DNA from: an uncultured Clostridia bacterium
GTDB lineage: Bacteria > Bacillota > Clostridia > UBA1381
DNA length: 64,000 bases
Direction of reading: 5' to 3'
NCBI GenBank assembly: GCA_944392335.1
Contig: CALXWJ010000017.1
Coordinates: 1 to 64,000, forward strand
The notes beneath the pieces were generated by a model. The model saw nothing but the letters and a program-made list of their open reading frames with translations, was not told the DNA's origin and made no database searches. Made by a program: the position numbers and the translations under genes. Shown here piece after piece: positions 35,553 through 45,758 of the stretch. Numbering within the stretch: position 1 is the stretch's first letter; each line of letters starts with the position of its first letter.

Positions 35553-36779
35553 TTATTCTCCTTTCTTTAACAATTCAGCTTCAACCATAGAGCCTGCCGG
35601 GATAACCGTATTTTTTGGAATTTCTGTTCCGCTTTCAATTAAAATAAGGTTGTTACTGCAGAGGTGAGAAGCGAAAGGATTATCTTTGATTTTTACTGTA
35701 CCTATCTGGGCACCGTCGGCTATAACAGCACCTTCGCCTATTACTGCCTTTTTTATAATAACATTTTTGCCGATACGTGCACCGGACATTATAACAGAAT
35801 CAATTACACGTGCACCTTTTGCAATGGATACACCGGCTGAGATGACACAGTGGTTTATTTCTCCGTTTATAACACATCCCTCAGTGAGAGTGCTGTTTAT
35901 AATTTTAGCATTTTTTCCTATATAGTGCGGAGCAAGAGGCATATTTCTTGAATATATATTCCATTTTCTGTCAGAAACGTCAAATTTTGGTGGGCTGTCA
36001 ATCAAGTCCATATTTGCCTCCCACAAACTGCTGATTGTTCCAACGTCTTTCCAATAGTCATCAAATTTCCAGCTTAACATTTTTTCGTTATTGGCAAGCA
36101 TTGCCGGAATAATATTCTTACCAAAATCATTTGATGATAACGTATCATTTTCATCTTCAATAAGATATTTTTTTAATATCTCATAGTCAAAAATATAAAT
36201 GCCCATTGAAGCAAGGTTGCTTTTCGGATTTTTCGGCTTTTCTTCAAACTCGGTAATAATTCCATTTTCGTCCACATTCATAATTCCGAATCTGCTTGCT
36301 TCTTCCCATGGAACAGGCATTACGGCTATTGTAATTGCTGCACCTGATTTTTTGTGTGCCGAAAGCATTTCTCCGTAATGCATTTTGTAAATATGGTCGC
36401 CGGATAATATCAAAACATTTTTGGGGTTGAACTTCTCAAGAAAACCAAGATTTTGATATATCGCGTTTGCGGTCCCTTTGTACCATTGCTCGGCTTTCGC
36501 GCTTTGATATGGCGGAAGAACGTACACGCCGCCGTGGTTTCTGTCAAGATCCCACGGATTACCATTTCCTATATATGTATTTAACACAAGAGGTTGATAT
36601 TGCGTGAGAACACCTACGGTATCTAATCCTGAATGGGCACAGTTAGAAAGAGGAAAATCAATAATTTTGTATTTTCCTCCAAATTCAACGGCAGGCTTTG
36701 CTACGTTTTTTGTAAGTGCACCCAGCCGGCTTCCTTGACCGCCTGCAAGAATCATGGCAACACATTCTTTTAAAATCAT
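35553..36779 (-). CDS. glgC: Glucose-1-phosphate adenylyltransferase GlgC
   Basis: The catalytic subunit makes ADP-glucose for glycogen. The 408-residue protein has the pyrophosphorylase loop [31 protein letters not shown], the GTANAIYQN and GDHIYKM segments, GIYIF and a C-terminal beta-helix ([18 protein letters not shown]...). It sits between glgB and glgD, with 3 bp and 4 bp gaps. The start ATG follows GGAGGAG. Confidence 0.97.
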   Translation of the reverse strand: MILKECVAMILAGGQGSRLGALTKNVAKPAVEFGGKYKIIDFPLSNCAHSGLDTVGVLTQYQPLVLNTYIGNGNPWDLDRNHGGVYVLPPYQSAKAEQWYKGTANAIYQNLGFLEKFNPKNVLILSGDHIYKMHYGEMLSAHKKSGAAITIAVMPVPWEEASRFGIMNVDENGIITEFEEKPKNPKSNLASMGIYIFDYEILKKYLIEDENDTLSSNDFGKNIIPAMLANNEKMLSWKFDDYWKDVGTISSLWEANMDLIDSPPKFDVSDRKWNIYSRNMPLAPHYIGKNAKIINSTLTEGCVINGEINHCVISAGVSIAKGARVIDSVIMSGARIGKNVIIKKAVIGEGAVIADGAQIGTVKIKDNPFASHLCSNNLILIESGTEIPKNTVIPAGSMVEAELLKKGE

Positions 36780-36782
36780 TTT

Positions 36783-38717
36783 TTAATCTCCTCCGTTTTT
36801 TTTGTTTTTTTGTCTTTGCTGTTTTTTTCTTTTAATATAAATAGTCGACAATCCGTTGATATTAAATTGGATTGTGTAATTAAAGTTTTCAAATTGTGCT
36901 TTTTTTGCTTTCATGATTTTTTTGCGTGAAGAAGAATTACCGCCGAATTTAGTGTCTGCACTGGACAATACAATTTCATATTCACCCGTTTGAGGGACGC
37001 CTATCGTATACCGTTTTCTGTCAACGGGAGTAAAGTTAGAAACAATAATGGTGTAATCTCCTTTTGTTTTGCCTTTTCTCATAAAGGAAATGACTGAATT
37101 TTCATTATCATGATCGTTTATCCATTCAAAGCCGTCCCAACTGTCATCGATCTGCCAAAGGGATTTGTTTGATGTATAGAAATGGTTAAGCTGTTTAACA
37201 TATTCTTTTAGCTTTATGTGTTTATCGATTTTAAGAACATTCCATTCCAGTTGCTCCTCAAAACGCCATTCGAGAAATTGACCGAATTCACCGCCCATAA
37301 AAAGTAATTTTTTGCCTGGAAGAGACATATAATAACCAAGCAGGGTCTTGTATGATTCAAATTTCTCATCATAATTTCCGTACATTTTATCGATCAATGA
37401 ACGTTTTCCGTGAACAACCTCATCATGAGACAAAGGAAGAATGAAGTTTTCGGAGTATGCATAAAACATTAAAAAGGTCAAAAGATTATGATTGGGGTTT
37501 CTGAACAAGGGATCCATTGACATGTAACGAAGTGTGTCATTCATCCAGCCCATATTCCATTTGTAATTAAATCCGAGACCTCCCTGATCGGTGGGGGCGG
37601 TAACATTTGCCCATGCGGTTGACTCCTCTGCTATCATTAATATATTGGGGAAATTTGCAAACATTATCTTGTTTAATTTTTGCAGAAAGCTAATTGCTTC
37701 AAGGTTTTGATTGCCTCCGTAGATATTTGGAATCCATTCTCCGTGGTTACGGCTGTAATCACGGTAGAGCATTGATGATACAGCATCAACTCTCAAACCG
37801 TCAAAATGAAATTCATTTACCCAATAGAATGCAGAAGACAGAAGGAATGAAATAACCTCGCCTTTGGAATAGTCGAAAACCATCGTCCCCCAGTCTTTGT
37901 GCTCGCCCAGTCTTGTATCACTGTATTCATATGTGGGTGTACCGTCAAAATGATAAAGTCCGAAAGCATCTCTTGGAAAATGCGCGCCAACCCAATCCAT
38001 TATTACATAGATACCAGCTTTATGGAATTTGTTTACTGCGTATTTTAAGTCCTCCGGCGTACCGTAGCGGCTTGTGGGAGAAAAAAAGCCTGTTACTTGG
38101 TAGCCCCATGAACCGTCAAAGGGATATTCGCATATGGGCATAAATTCCACATGAGTATATCCCATATCGATAAGATAATCACATAATTCATCAGCTAATT
38201 CACGGTAGCTTAAAAAGCTGCCGTCCTCATGCCTGCGCCAACTGCCGGCATGTACCTCATATATAACCATGGGTTTATCGTAAGGTGCGGTTTTTTTGCG
38301 CTTTTGGAGCCATTTGGAATCCTCCCAATCAAAGCCGGAGAGACCGCATACAACGGATGCGGTGCCGGGACGCAGCTCCGAATAAAAAGCAAAGGGATCC
38401 GCTTTTAAATTTATTTTACCTTGTTTGTCTTTGATGGCATATTTATATATATCATTTTCCTTGATACAATCCAGAATTACGGCCCAAACCCCTGTTGAAC
38501 CGAGCTTGTACATTGGATGGGCGGTATTATCCCAACCGTTAAAATCCCCGGTTACATATACGGCTTCGGCATTCGGCGCCCATACCGCAAATCTCCATCC
38601 TTTATCTATTTTATGTGCTCCAAGGAATTCGTATGACTGAAAATTTGTTCCTTCATTAAATAAATATAACTGGTATTCGCTGATACCTGTTTCACTTGCG
38701 GCCTGTGTAGGGGACAT
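36783..38717 (-). CDS. glgB: 1,4-alpha-glucan branching enzyme GlgB
   Basis: The 644-residue enzyme adds alpha-1,6 branches to glycogen. It has a CBM48 N-terminal domain (about 35-120, WRFAVWAPNAEAVYVTGDFN), a GH13 barrel with VYEVHAGSWRR, GLRVDAVSSM (nucleophile Asp), IAEESTAW (acid/base Glu) and LSHDEVVHGK (third acidic residue), and a C-terminal beta-sandwich. It leads the glgB-C-D operon; no glgA or glgP is in the window. The start ATG follows GCGAGGA. Confidence 0.96.
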   Translation of the reverse strand: MSPTQAASETGISEYQLYLFNEGTNFQSYEFLGAHKIDKGWRFAVWAPNAEAVYVTGDFNGWDNTAHPMYKLGSTGVWAVILDCIKENDIYKYAIKDKQGKINLKADPFAFYSELRPGTASVVCGLSGFDWEDSKWLQKRKKTAPYDKPMVIYEVHAGSWRRHEDGSFLSYRELADELCDYLIDMGYTHVEFMPICEYPFDGSWGYQVTGFFSPTSRYGTPEDLKYAVNKFHKAGIYVIMDWVGAHFPRDAFGLYHFDGTPTYEYSDTRLGEHKDWGTMVFDYSKGEVISFLLSSAFYWVNEFHFDGLRVDAVSSMLYRDYSRNHGEWIPNIYGGNQNLEAISFLQKLNKIMFANFPNILMIAEESTAWANVTAPTDQGGLGFNYKWNMGWMNDTLRYMSMDPLFRNPNHNLLTFLMFYAYSENFILPLSHDEVVHGKRSLIDKMYGNYDEKFESYKTLLGYYMSLPGKKLLFMGGEFGQFLEWRFEEQLEWNVLKIDKHIKLKEYVKQLNHFYTSNKSLWQIDDSWDGFEWINDHDNENSVISFMRKGKTKGDYTIIVSNFTPVDRKRYTIGVPQTGEYEIVLSSADTKFGGNSSSRKKIMKAKKAQFENFNYTIQFNINGLSTIYIKRKKQQRQKNKKNGGD

Positions 38718-39231
38718 TTTATAAATCCTCGCTTTCTTTTATCTTGTGGTAACTGTTTTTATTGTGTTTTTGTATTTTTATAATATAAACATCAACGAAA
38801 TATATTTATACTAAAATGTAAAATAAAATCTTTCATATACATATACGTTTTATTTTTCATTCAAAATATATATACATTTATATTATATCATAATTTTTTT
38901 GTTTGTAAATACTATTTTATTTAGAAAAAAATATTATAAAATTGTACAAAATAACACAATTTACACAGAAATTACAAACAATATGTATATTTTTTAAAAA
39001 GAACATTTGATTTATATGTGTTTTTTTGTATTTTTTTACTGTATTTTAATGTTTTTCGGGTGACGATTATTATATATTAATTCTATGTAATTGTTTATAT
39101 TTTTATGTGAAATAACTAAAAAAACACGAAAATTTACAATAAGATTTGTTCTCGTTAATAGGTATTATTAAAACGGAATAAGAAGAGATTATTATATTTT
39201 ATACAAATTTATAAAATTGATAAAAATCGAG
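38718..39231. other. AT-rich intergenic stretch between glgB and pheST
   Basis: The 514 bp are strongly AT-rich and show no gene. They must hold the promoter of the glg operon on the minus strand, but no clear consensus box could be picked by eye. Confidence 0.6.
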
Positions 39232-39260
39232 TTGACATTTGAAGGACTTTGTGATAAAAT
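39232..39260 (+). promoter_or_regulatory. Sigma-A promoter of the pheST T-box transcript
   Basis: TTGACA (39232-39237), a 17-bp spacer and TAAAAT (39255-39260) lie just before the T-box leader. Confidence 0.9.
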
Positions 39261-39266
39261 ACCAAA

Positions 39267-39507
39267 ATACGATGAAGATGTGTAAGTAGTATATATCGTT
39301 ATCATAAAAGAGAGCGGATATCATGGGCTGTAAGTATTCGTTATGATGATATGTATGAATTTCAGCATTGGAGTGTCCTGCGAAGTTCATATGATATAAG
39401 CAGGGTGTTACCGTTCACGCAAAAACGGATCAAGTGCGAAGCAACGCTTCGAAGTTGGGTGGTACCGCGGGTTATTATACTCGTCCCTTTCGGGACGGGT
39501 TTTTTTG
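39267..39507 (+). promoter_or_regulatory. T-box leader, phenylalanine-specific
   Basis: The leader senses uncharged tRNA-Phe. Stem I is closed by ATATCAT (39318-39324) with ATGATAT (39391-39397). The specifier TTC (Phe codon, 39386-39388) stands just before the closing stem. The antiterminator T-box core GGGTGGTACCGCG is at 39457-39469. The terminator stem is 39479-39487 with 39492-39500, followed by a T-run to 39507. Charging of tRNA-Phe ends transcription; lack of charging allows read-through into pheST. Confidence 0.96.
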
Positions 39508-39560
39508 TTTTTTTAAATTGAAACATAATTCATGCTTTCGTTGAGTTGGTGCATGATGTA

Positions 39561-39662
39561 TTCGATAAGGGCTTGTCCCGTCTTGGGCGAGGACAAGAGC
39601 GCGGGCTATGCTTTGCTGTAATCAGTGAGAGATTGTACTGGACATATTGTCCACAGTTATAT
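39561..39662 (-). repeat. Dispersed palindromic repeat, copy C
   Basis: Read on the minus strand it gives ATAACTGTGGACAATATGTCC, CTCTCACTGATTACAG, then CTCTTGTCCTCGCCC and AGACGGGACAAGCCCTTA. It matches copy B closely. It is inverted relative to copies A and B and lies inside the 5' UTR of pheS, behind the T-box terminator. Confidence 0.65.
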
Positions 39663-39705
39663 TACTAATATTTTATTGACGTTGTTGTCGGAATGGAGGA
39701 TAAAA

Positions 39706-40758
39706 ATGACAGATAAAACATTGCAGATCAAACAGGAGTTCCTTGAGAATTTAAAAGGAGTAAAAGATATTGCCGGTTTGGAAACAGTTAAGGTTCAATA
39801 TCTCGGAAAAAACGGAGTTATTACGGCATTGATGAAAGACATGAAATCTCTTGATGCCGAAAAAAAGAAACAATTCGGTCAAATTGTGAATGAACTCAAA
39901 ACAGAAGTCAGTAACGCGGTTACAGACAAATTTGAAGAGCTTAAAAAAGCGGCTGTTGAGGCAGAAATAAATCTTATGGAGGATTTTGATGTTTCAACTC
40001 CGGCAAACCTTGAAAGAGGCTCTTATCACCCGATCACACTTGTACAAAGAGAGTGTGAAAAAATATTCAAATCTATGGGATTTACCGTTGAAGATTACAG
40101 CGAGATCGTAACCGATTATGAATGCTTTGAATCGCTGAACATACCTAAGCATCATCCGGCAAGAGATATGCAGGACACATATTACCTTGAAAACGGACAA
40201 TTGTTAAAAACACAAACTTCCGCGGCGCAGAACGCGATATATAGAAAATACAAAGATGCTCTTATAAATGAAGGAAAACCTATAAAGGCGATTTTCCCCG
40301 GAAGATGCTTCAGAAACGAGGCAACCGACGCTTGTCACGAAAACACGTTTTTCCAGATGGAAGGCGTCATGGTTGATAAGAATATTTCGATCTCAAATCT
40401 GATATTTTTCATGAAAACAATGCTGTCGGAAGTGTTCCGAAAGGATATCAAGGTCAGACTTCGTCCGGGATTTTTCCCCTTTGTGGAACCGGGATTTGAA
40501 TTGGACATAAGCTGTTTGATATGCGGCGGGGACGGATGCCCTTCATGCAAGCACAGCGGATGGCTTGAATTATGCCCATGCGGAATGATACATCCGGAGG
40601 TTTTGAAAGCAGGCGGAATAGACCCCGAAGAATACACGGGATTTGCTTTCGGTCTCGGTCTCACCAGACTTGCCATGATGAAGTACGGAGTTAAAGATAT
40701 TCGTGATTTAAACAGCGGAAATTTAAAAAGCCTTTCGCAGTTTACCGATGATGAATAA
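39706..40758 (+). CDS. pheS: Phenylalanine-tRNA ligase alpha subunit
   Basis: The 350-residue class II synthetase subunit has motif 2 PGRCFRNEATDACHE, HHPARDMQDTYYL and motif 3 GFAFGLGLTRLAMMKYG. A Cys-rich insertion CLICGGDGCPSC...LCPCGM is typical for many Firmicutes. The N-terminal coiled coil binds tRNA. The ATG at 39706 follows GGAGGA; upstream in-frame codons belong to repeat C. It forms an operon with pheT. Confidence 0.97.
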   Translation: MTDKTLQIKQEFLENLKGVKDIAGLETVKVQYLGKNGVITALMKDMKSLDAEKKKQFGQIVNELKTEVSNAVTDKFEELKKAAVEAEINLMEDFDVSTPANLERGSYHPITLVQRECEKIFKSMGFTVEDYSEIVTDYECFESLNIPKHHPARDMQDTYYLENGQLLKTQTSAAQNAIYRKYKDALINEGKPIKAIFPGRCFRNEATDACHENTFFQMEGVMVDKNISISNLIFFMKTMLSEVFRKDIKVRLRPGFFPFVEPGFELDISCLICGGDGCPSCKHSGWLELCPCGMIHPEVLKAGGIDPEEYTGFAFGLGLTRLAMMKYGVKDIRDLNSGNLKSLSQFTDDE

Positions 40759-40775
40759 GAGAGGAGAGGAAATAT

Positions 40776-43136
40776 ATGTTTTTATCAATGAACTGGATTT
40801 CTGATTATGTTGATTTAACGGGAATTGACAAATTACAGCTGATAAATAAATTTTCATTGTCCACCGCAGAAGTTGAAAATGAGATATTTTTTAAAGGCAG
40901 TGACATAAGCGGTATTGTTGTTGCCGAAATAAAGGAGGTAAATGATCATCCCAACTCAAAAAAGCTGCATCTTTTAAAGGTTGATGCAGGCGATAATGAG
41001 CTTACTGAGGTAGTGTGCGGCGCTCCGAATGTAAGAGTTGGTATGAAAACCGCCTTTGCAAAGGTAGGCGCACAAATCGGCGGGATACAGATCGCTGCAA
41101 GAGAACTGGCAGGCTATGTTTCCAATGGTATGTGCTGTTCGGAGAAGGAAATCGGTATCAGTGATAATCATGACGGTATAATGGAAATCACCGACGATGT
41201 AAAGAACGGTACCGACTTAAAAGAAGTGTATGAAATAGACGATATAGTTTTTGAGGTGGACAATAAATCATTGACAAACCGTCCCGATTTATGGGGTCAT
41301 TACGGTATTGCCCGGGAATTTGCCGCATTGGCGGGAAGAGAATTAAAACCTCTTGATTTAGCCGATTTATCAAAATATGACGAACTTCCGAAAGTTGATA
41401 TGAAGATCGAGGATAATTTATGTCAAAGATATTCATGTATGCAGGTCAGAAATATTGAAAGAAGTGTAAGCCCGGTCAATATGCGTATCAGGCTTTACTA
41501 TTGCGGGATGAGAGCAATCAATTTTCTTGCGGATATGACAAACTATCTTATGCTTGAAATGGGTCAGCCTATGCATGCATTCGATTCAAGAAAGATAGAA
41601 AAGATCAGAATAAAAAGATTTGATAAGCCGTTTATTTTTAAAACCTTAGACGGTATTGACAGAAATATTGATGAAAATACCTTGATGATATGCAATGACA
41701 ACATACCGGTAGCAATAGCAGGAATTATGGGAGGACTTGATTCGGAAATTGTCGAAGATACTACAACGCTTACTCTTGAATCGGCAGCCTTTGATGCGGT
41801 GTCGATCAGAAAATCAACAGTAAGACTTGCTCACAGAACAGATGCTTCTATGAGATATGAAAAATGTCTCGACCCTGAAATGACAGTAACCGCCATTGCA
41901 AGATTCATAAAAATTCTTACGGATATCGACGGTGATGTTGAGGTCGTATCGTCACTTACAGATGAATATGCGGTTAAATACGATAAGATAAGTCTTGATT
42001 TTGATAAAAAATTTGTCGACCGATATACGGGTATTGAGATCGATAATGATACGATAGTAAAAACTTTAAAATCACTTGGATTTGGCGTTGAATGTGAAAA
42101 CGACAATTTCCATGTGGATGTTCCGAGCTGGAGAGCTACAAAGGATGTTACCATCAAAGCCGATATTATTGAAGAAATAACAAGAATATACGGATATGAC
42201 AACTTTGATGTCAATACGGCTTTGGCGCCGCTTTATCCCGTAAGACCGTCGGATGAGAAAAATGTGGAAGAAAAAATAAAAGATATTCTTGTAAAACGTT
42301 ATTCAATGCATGAGGTGCATTCATATGTTTGGATGTATTATGATGAATACAAAGAATTGGGCATTGAAATTGAAAATAATATAAAGATCGCAAACGCGAC
42401 AAATCCCAATATTGAAACGATAAGAAAATCTATAGTTCCCACACAGCTTTGTCAGGTAAGATATAATAATTCATATTCGCCCGATTTTGCGGTATTTGAA
42501 ATAGGAAGAGTGGTTGACGGGCTGAAAACCGATAATATGTGCAATGAAAAGAAGAAGCTTACCATGACCATGTTCAGCAAAACCAAGTCAATGGAAGAAT
42601 TGTATCTGGAATTAAGGGATATTCTTTGCGTTATTGCTGATGATATCAAACATAAGCCGCTTAGCTTTGAAAATACGAAAGCATCACATTCATATCAGCA
42701 TCCGAAGAATCTGAATTTGGTTATTTGTGACGGAAAAATTATTGGTGAAATGGGTATCGTGCATCCGGTCGTATCTAAAAAAATCGATAAGAAGGCAAAT
42801 ATAATCTATGCCGAGATCGATATAAATGATTTTGCCGGTATAAAAAATGACAGTATCGTTTATTCGGAACCTTCACGTTTCCCGGGAATGGAAATAGACA
42901 TAACCTTTGTATCAAAGACATATGCACCTATAGGCAAGGCAATTGAAGAGGAAAACTGCAACTGGGTCAAAGATGTTAAAATAGTTGATACCTATATTGA
43001 TAATAATTCGAAATCAATAACAGTGAGAATATTCTTCTCTGATTCTGAACGTACTCTTGTAAAAGATGAAGTTATGAAACATATTGATTCAATCATAGAG
43101 AGATTGGAAAAACAAGGAATAAGCTTAAAGAAATAA
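40776..43136 (+). CDS. pheT: Phenylalanine-tRNA ligase beta subunit
   Basis: The 786-residue subunit has an N-terminal tRNA-binding (EMAP-like) domain (about 40-150, VNDHPNSKKLHLLKVDAG), the B3/B4 editing domain, B5 (about 400-470), a catalytic-like core and a C-terminal FDX-ACB anticodon-binding domain (YSEPSRFPGMEIDITFV). It lies 17 bp after pheS and is followed by a terminator. Confidence 0.97.
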   Translation: MFLSMNWISDYVDLTGIDKLQLINKFSLSTAEVENEIFFKGSDISGIVVAEIKEVNDHPNSKKLHLLKVDAGDNELTEVVCGAPNVRVGMKTAFAKVGAQIGGIQIAARELAGYVSNGMCCSEKEIGISDNHDGIMEITDDVKNGTDLKEVYEIDDIVFEVDNKSLTNRPDLWGHYGIAREFAALAGRELKPLDLADLSKYDELPKVDMKIEDNLCQRYSCMQVRNIERSVSPVNMRIRLYYCGMRAINFLADMTNYLMLEMGQPMHAFDSRKIEKIRIKRFDKPFIFKTLDGIDRNIDENTLMICNDNIPVAIAGIMGGLDSEIVEDTTTLTLESAAFDAVSIRKSTVRLAHRTDASMRYEKCLDPEMTVTAIARFIKILTDIDGDVEVVSSLTDEYAVKYDKISLDFDKKFVDRYTGIEIDNDTIVKTLKSLGFGVECENDNFHVDVPSWRATKDVTIKADIIEEITRIYGYDNFDVNTALAPLYPVRPSDEKNVEEKIKDILVKRYSMHEVHSYVWMYYDEYKELGIEIENNIKIANATNPNIETIRKSIVPTQLCQVRYNNSYSPDFAVFEIGRVVDGLKTDNMCNEKKKLTMTMFSKTKSMEELYLELRDILCVIADDIKHKPLSFENTKASHSYQHPKNLNLVICDGKIIGEMGIVHPVVSKKIDKKANIIYAEIDINDFAGIKNDSIVYSEPSRFPGMEIDITFVSKTYAPIGKAIEEENCNWVKDVKIVDTYIDNNSKSITVRIFFSDSERTLVKDEVMKHIDSIIERLEKQGISLKK

Positions 43137-43144
43137 CATTTAAA

Positions 43145-43185
43145 AAAACATATCTCCGGGAATATTTTTCGGAGATATGTTTTAT
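43145..43185 (+). terminator. Terminator after pheT
   Basis: Stem AAAACATATCTCCG (43145-43158) / CGGAGATATGTTTT (43170-43183) has an 11-nt loop. Confidence 0.87.
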
Positions 43186-43223
43186 CCTCAAAAAAATAAA
43201 TTACTGCATACATGAGGTTAAAT

Positions 43224-44171
43224 ATGAAGCTGATTGCACCCGATTACTACAAAAAATTTGTATGTATTGCAGATAAATGCAGACATAATTGCTGTATAGG
43301 CTGGGAAATTGATATTGATGATGATACATATGAATATTATAAAAATGTAAAAGGCCCTTTAGGGAAAAAACTAAAACTAAATATATCTCTATCCGATACA
43401 ACGCATTTTATTCTTGATAAAAATGACAGATGCCCTTTTCTTAATAAAAATAATTTGTGCGAAATAATTCTTAATTTGGGTGAAGAAAAGTTATGCGGTA
43501 TATGCAGTGATCATCCGCGATTCAGAAATTTTTTTGAAAACAGAACCGAAATAGGGTTAGGACTATGCTGTGAGGCTGCCGCCGAATTGATAATCAAAAA
43601 CAAGGAAAAAGTTTTGTTTATAAATATTGAAAATTGTGAAGAAAATACAAAAGAATGGGGCGAAGAAGCAGAATTTCTTCTTTTAAGACAAAAGATTTTT
43701 GATATTATTCAAAACAGGTCTGTTTGTATTGATAAAAGAATCAACATTCTGATTTGTGAATTTGGTATTTTTGTCCCGGATATATTGTCAAATGAAGTAA
43801 TAGAAAAATATTTTGAACTTGAAAGACTGGACATACAATGGGATAAAGAATTGAATGGTTTAAGGATGCTCGACAAAACAGATAATAGCTTATTTTCATC
43901 TGAAGATTTTGAAATTGCATTTGAACAGCTTATTATTTATTTTCTATACAGACATATGCCGGATGGCTTATATGATGGAAAAATCAAAGAACGTATTGCA
44001 TTTTCAATATTAAGCGTGATGACAATAAAAGCTTTGTGTGCCGCAAAAGCAAAGATAAAAGGTAAAATTTGTATTGAAGATTTGATCGACTATGCTAGAA
44101 GATATTCTGCAGAAATTGAATATTCAAGTGAAAATATCGACATGATACTTGATTTTTTGGAAAGAGGTTAA
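43224..44171 (+). CDS. Flagellin lysine-N-methylase (FliB-like)
   Basis: The 315-residue protein has a Cys-rich N-terminal part, FVCIADKCRHNCCIGW, CPFLNKNNLCEI, LCGICSDHPRF and LGLCCEAAAELI. This is the FliB family, whose Cys cluster resembles the YkgJ Fe-S/zinc type. Salmonella FliB methylates flagellin lysines. No flagellar gene is near, so the substrate here may differ. The ATG at 43224 is preferred, as GAGG lies 6 nt upstream; an ATG at 43212 has no site. Confidence 0.87.
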   Translation: MKLIAPDYYKKFVCIADKCRHNCCIGWEIDIDDDTYEYYKNVKGPLGKKLKLNISLSDTTHFILDKNDRCPFLNKNNLCEIILNLGEEKLCGICSDHPRFRNFFENRTEIGLGLCCEAAAELIIKNKEKVLFINIENCEENTKEWGEEAEFLLLRQKIFDIIQNRSVCIDKRINILICEFGIFVPDILSNEVIEKYFELERLDIQWDKELNGLRMLDKTDNSLFSSEDFEIAFEQLIIYFLYRHMPDGLYDGKIKERIAFSILSVMTIKALCAAKAKIKGKICIEDLIDYARRYSAEIEYSSENIDMILDFLERG

Positions 44172-44184
44172 AGGGGGTATAAAA

Positions 44185-44727
44185 ATGAGTATAAAAATAG
44201 TTGATGCAACCAATCAGGAACAAATTAAAAAGATATATGAACTTTACATGAAAGCGTTTCCGAAAAGTGAAAGAAAACCATTTTCAATCATCACTCAAAA
44301 ACAAAAAGAAGGAACAGTTGACATACTTTCAATTGAGGACGAAACTAATGAATTTATCGGTGAAGCAATAGCTGCAAAATATAAAGATTTGGTTTTACTT
44401 GATTATTTTGCTGTTGATCCGGGAAAACGAAGTGCCGGATATGGCTCTTTGGCATTAAATTTATTACAGGAAAAGTATGATAAAAAAAGATTTATATTGG
44501 AAATAGAACGCGATGATATTGAATGCGGCAATAAAGAACAAAGAATTAAAAGAAAAAAATTTTATTTAAAGAACTCAATGCAGCTTATGGATTACAATGT
44601 TTGTCTTTTCGGAGAGGAAATGAACATACTGACATATCAATGTAATGTGTCTTTTGAAGAATACTACAGCATCTATTTGAATGTATTTGGTGAAAAGGCG
44701 GCAAAAAATGTATATCTCTTAGATTAA
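44185..44727 (+). CDS. GNAT family N-acetyltransferase
   Basis: The 180-residue protein has the GNAT core with LLDYFAVDPGKRSAGYGSLALN, where the RSAGYG segment is the acetyl-CoA pyrophosphate loop. Typical beta strands flank it. The substrate is unknown. The ATG at 44185 follows AAGGGGG. It begins 13 bp after the FliB stop and is likely cotranscribed. Confidence 0.85.
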   Translation: MSIKIVDATNQEQIKKIYELYMKAFPKSERKPFSIITQKQKEGTVDILSIEDETNEFIGEAIAAKYKDLVLLDYFAVDPGKRSAGYGSLALNLLQEKYDKKRFILEIERDDIECGNKEQRIKRKKFYLKNSMQLMDYNVCLFGEEMNILTYQCNVSFEEYYSIYLNVFGEKAAKNVYLLD

Positions 44728-44730
44728 TTA

Positions 44731-44768
44731 TATAACCGCGGACAAGATGTCCGCGGTTATATAAAAAT
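44731..44768. terminator. Perfect hairpin (repeat copy E) acting as terminator
   Basis: Perfect 14-bp arms TATAACCGCGGACA (44731-44744) and TGTCCGCGGTTATA (44748-44761) enclose loop AGA, followed by AAAAATATG. The sequence is the GACAAGATGTCC module of the repeat family (copies C, D), with the arms made fully symmetric. It ends the GNAT transcript and faces ldh. Confidence 0.7.
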
Positions 44769-44813
44769 ATGATTTATTTGTAGTCATTTTCAAATTCTGA
44801 TATACATACCAAT

Positions 44814-45758
44814 TTATTCGATATCCAGTTCTTTGATCAATTCCCTCAAAGTATAGGCGCTGTTATTCAAACCCTTCATTTCCTCCTTTGAAAACGGCAC
44901 TTCAAGGACCTTTTCGATTCCAAGCCCTCCTACCTTTGTAGGCACCGACAAAGCCACATCTGATATTCCGTACTGTCCGTCAAAGACACTTGAAACGGTA
45001 AGAATGGAATTTTCATCCCCGGCAATACATTCAACAATTCTTTCCACCGCGACGGCTATCCCATAAAATGTCGCACCCTTTTTTTCTATTATTTCATATG
45101 CAGAATTTTTAACGTTTTCGTACATTTCTTTTAAATCATCCTGTGAACACTTACCTGTTGCCGCGCAAAATTCCTGCATTGACATACCGCCTATATTTGT
45201 TATGCTCCAGGCGGCGACTTCACTGTCGCCATGTTCACCGATAATATAGGTATGGCAATTTCTTGCATCGATTCCGGTTTTTCTGCTTATGAGATATTTC
45301 AAACGTGATGTGTCAAGAACCGTTCCCGAACCGAGAACCTGATTTTTCGGCAGCCCGGAAACCTTATAACTTACATAGGTCAATATATCCACCGGATTTG
45401 TTACAGTCAATAATATTACGTCATCCGGAGCGTATTTCATTATATTTTCCGTGATGCTTTTTATTATTGAAGCATTTTTCTTTAATAAATCCAGCCTGCT
45501 TTCTCCGGGAGATTGATTTACTCCCGCCGTAATCACTACGATATCCGCATTTTTACATTCTGCGTAATCACCTGCAAAAACGTTTACCGGTTTTTTTAAA
45601 GCAACACCGTGAGCAATATCCATTGCATCACCTTCCGCTTTATCTTTATTTATATCAATGATTACAATTTCCGAAAACAATCCACCCAGCATAATCGTAT
45701 ATGCCGTGGTGGATCCTACAAATCCGGCTCCTACTATTACTATCTTTCCTCGAAACAT
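44814..45758 (-). CDS. ldh: L-lactate dehydrogenase
   Basis: The 314-residue enzyme reduces pyruvate to L-lactate with NADH. Motifs are IVGAGFVGSTTAY (NAD loop), ITAGVNQSPGESRLDLL (Gln fits lactate rather than malate specificity), DTSRL, and the active-site loop IIGEHGDSEVAAWS with catalytic His. It is monocistronic. The start ATG follows AAAGGCGGG. Confidence 0.95.
   Translation of the reverse strand: MFRGKIVIVGAGFVGSTTAYTIMLGGLFSEIVIIDINKDKAEGDAMDIAHGVALKKPVNVFAGDYAECKNADIVVITAGVNQSPGESRLDLLKKNASIIKSITENIMKYAPDDVILLTVTNPVDILTYVSYKVSGLPKNQVLGSGTVLDTSRLKYLISRKTGIDARNCHTYIIGEHGDSEVAAWSITNIGGMSMQEFCAATGKCSQDDLKEMYENVKNSAYEIIEKKGATFYGIAVAVERIVECIAGDENSILTVSSVFDGQYGISDVALSVPTKVGGLGIEKVLEVPFSKEEMKGLNNSAYTLRELIKELDIE

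Noticed and set aside
44731-44761. Perfect palindrome as a protein operator for ldh
   Set aside because: It lies behind the ldh stop, not near its start, and its hairpin shape fits a terminator.
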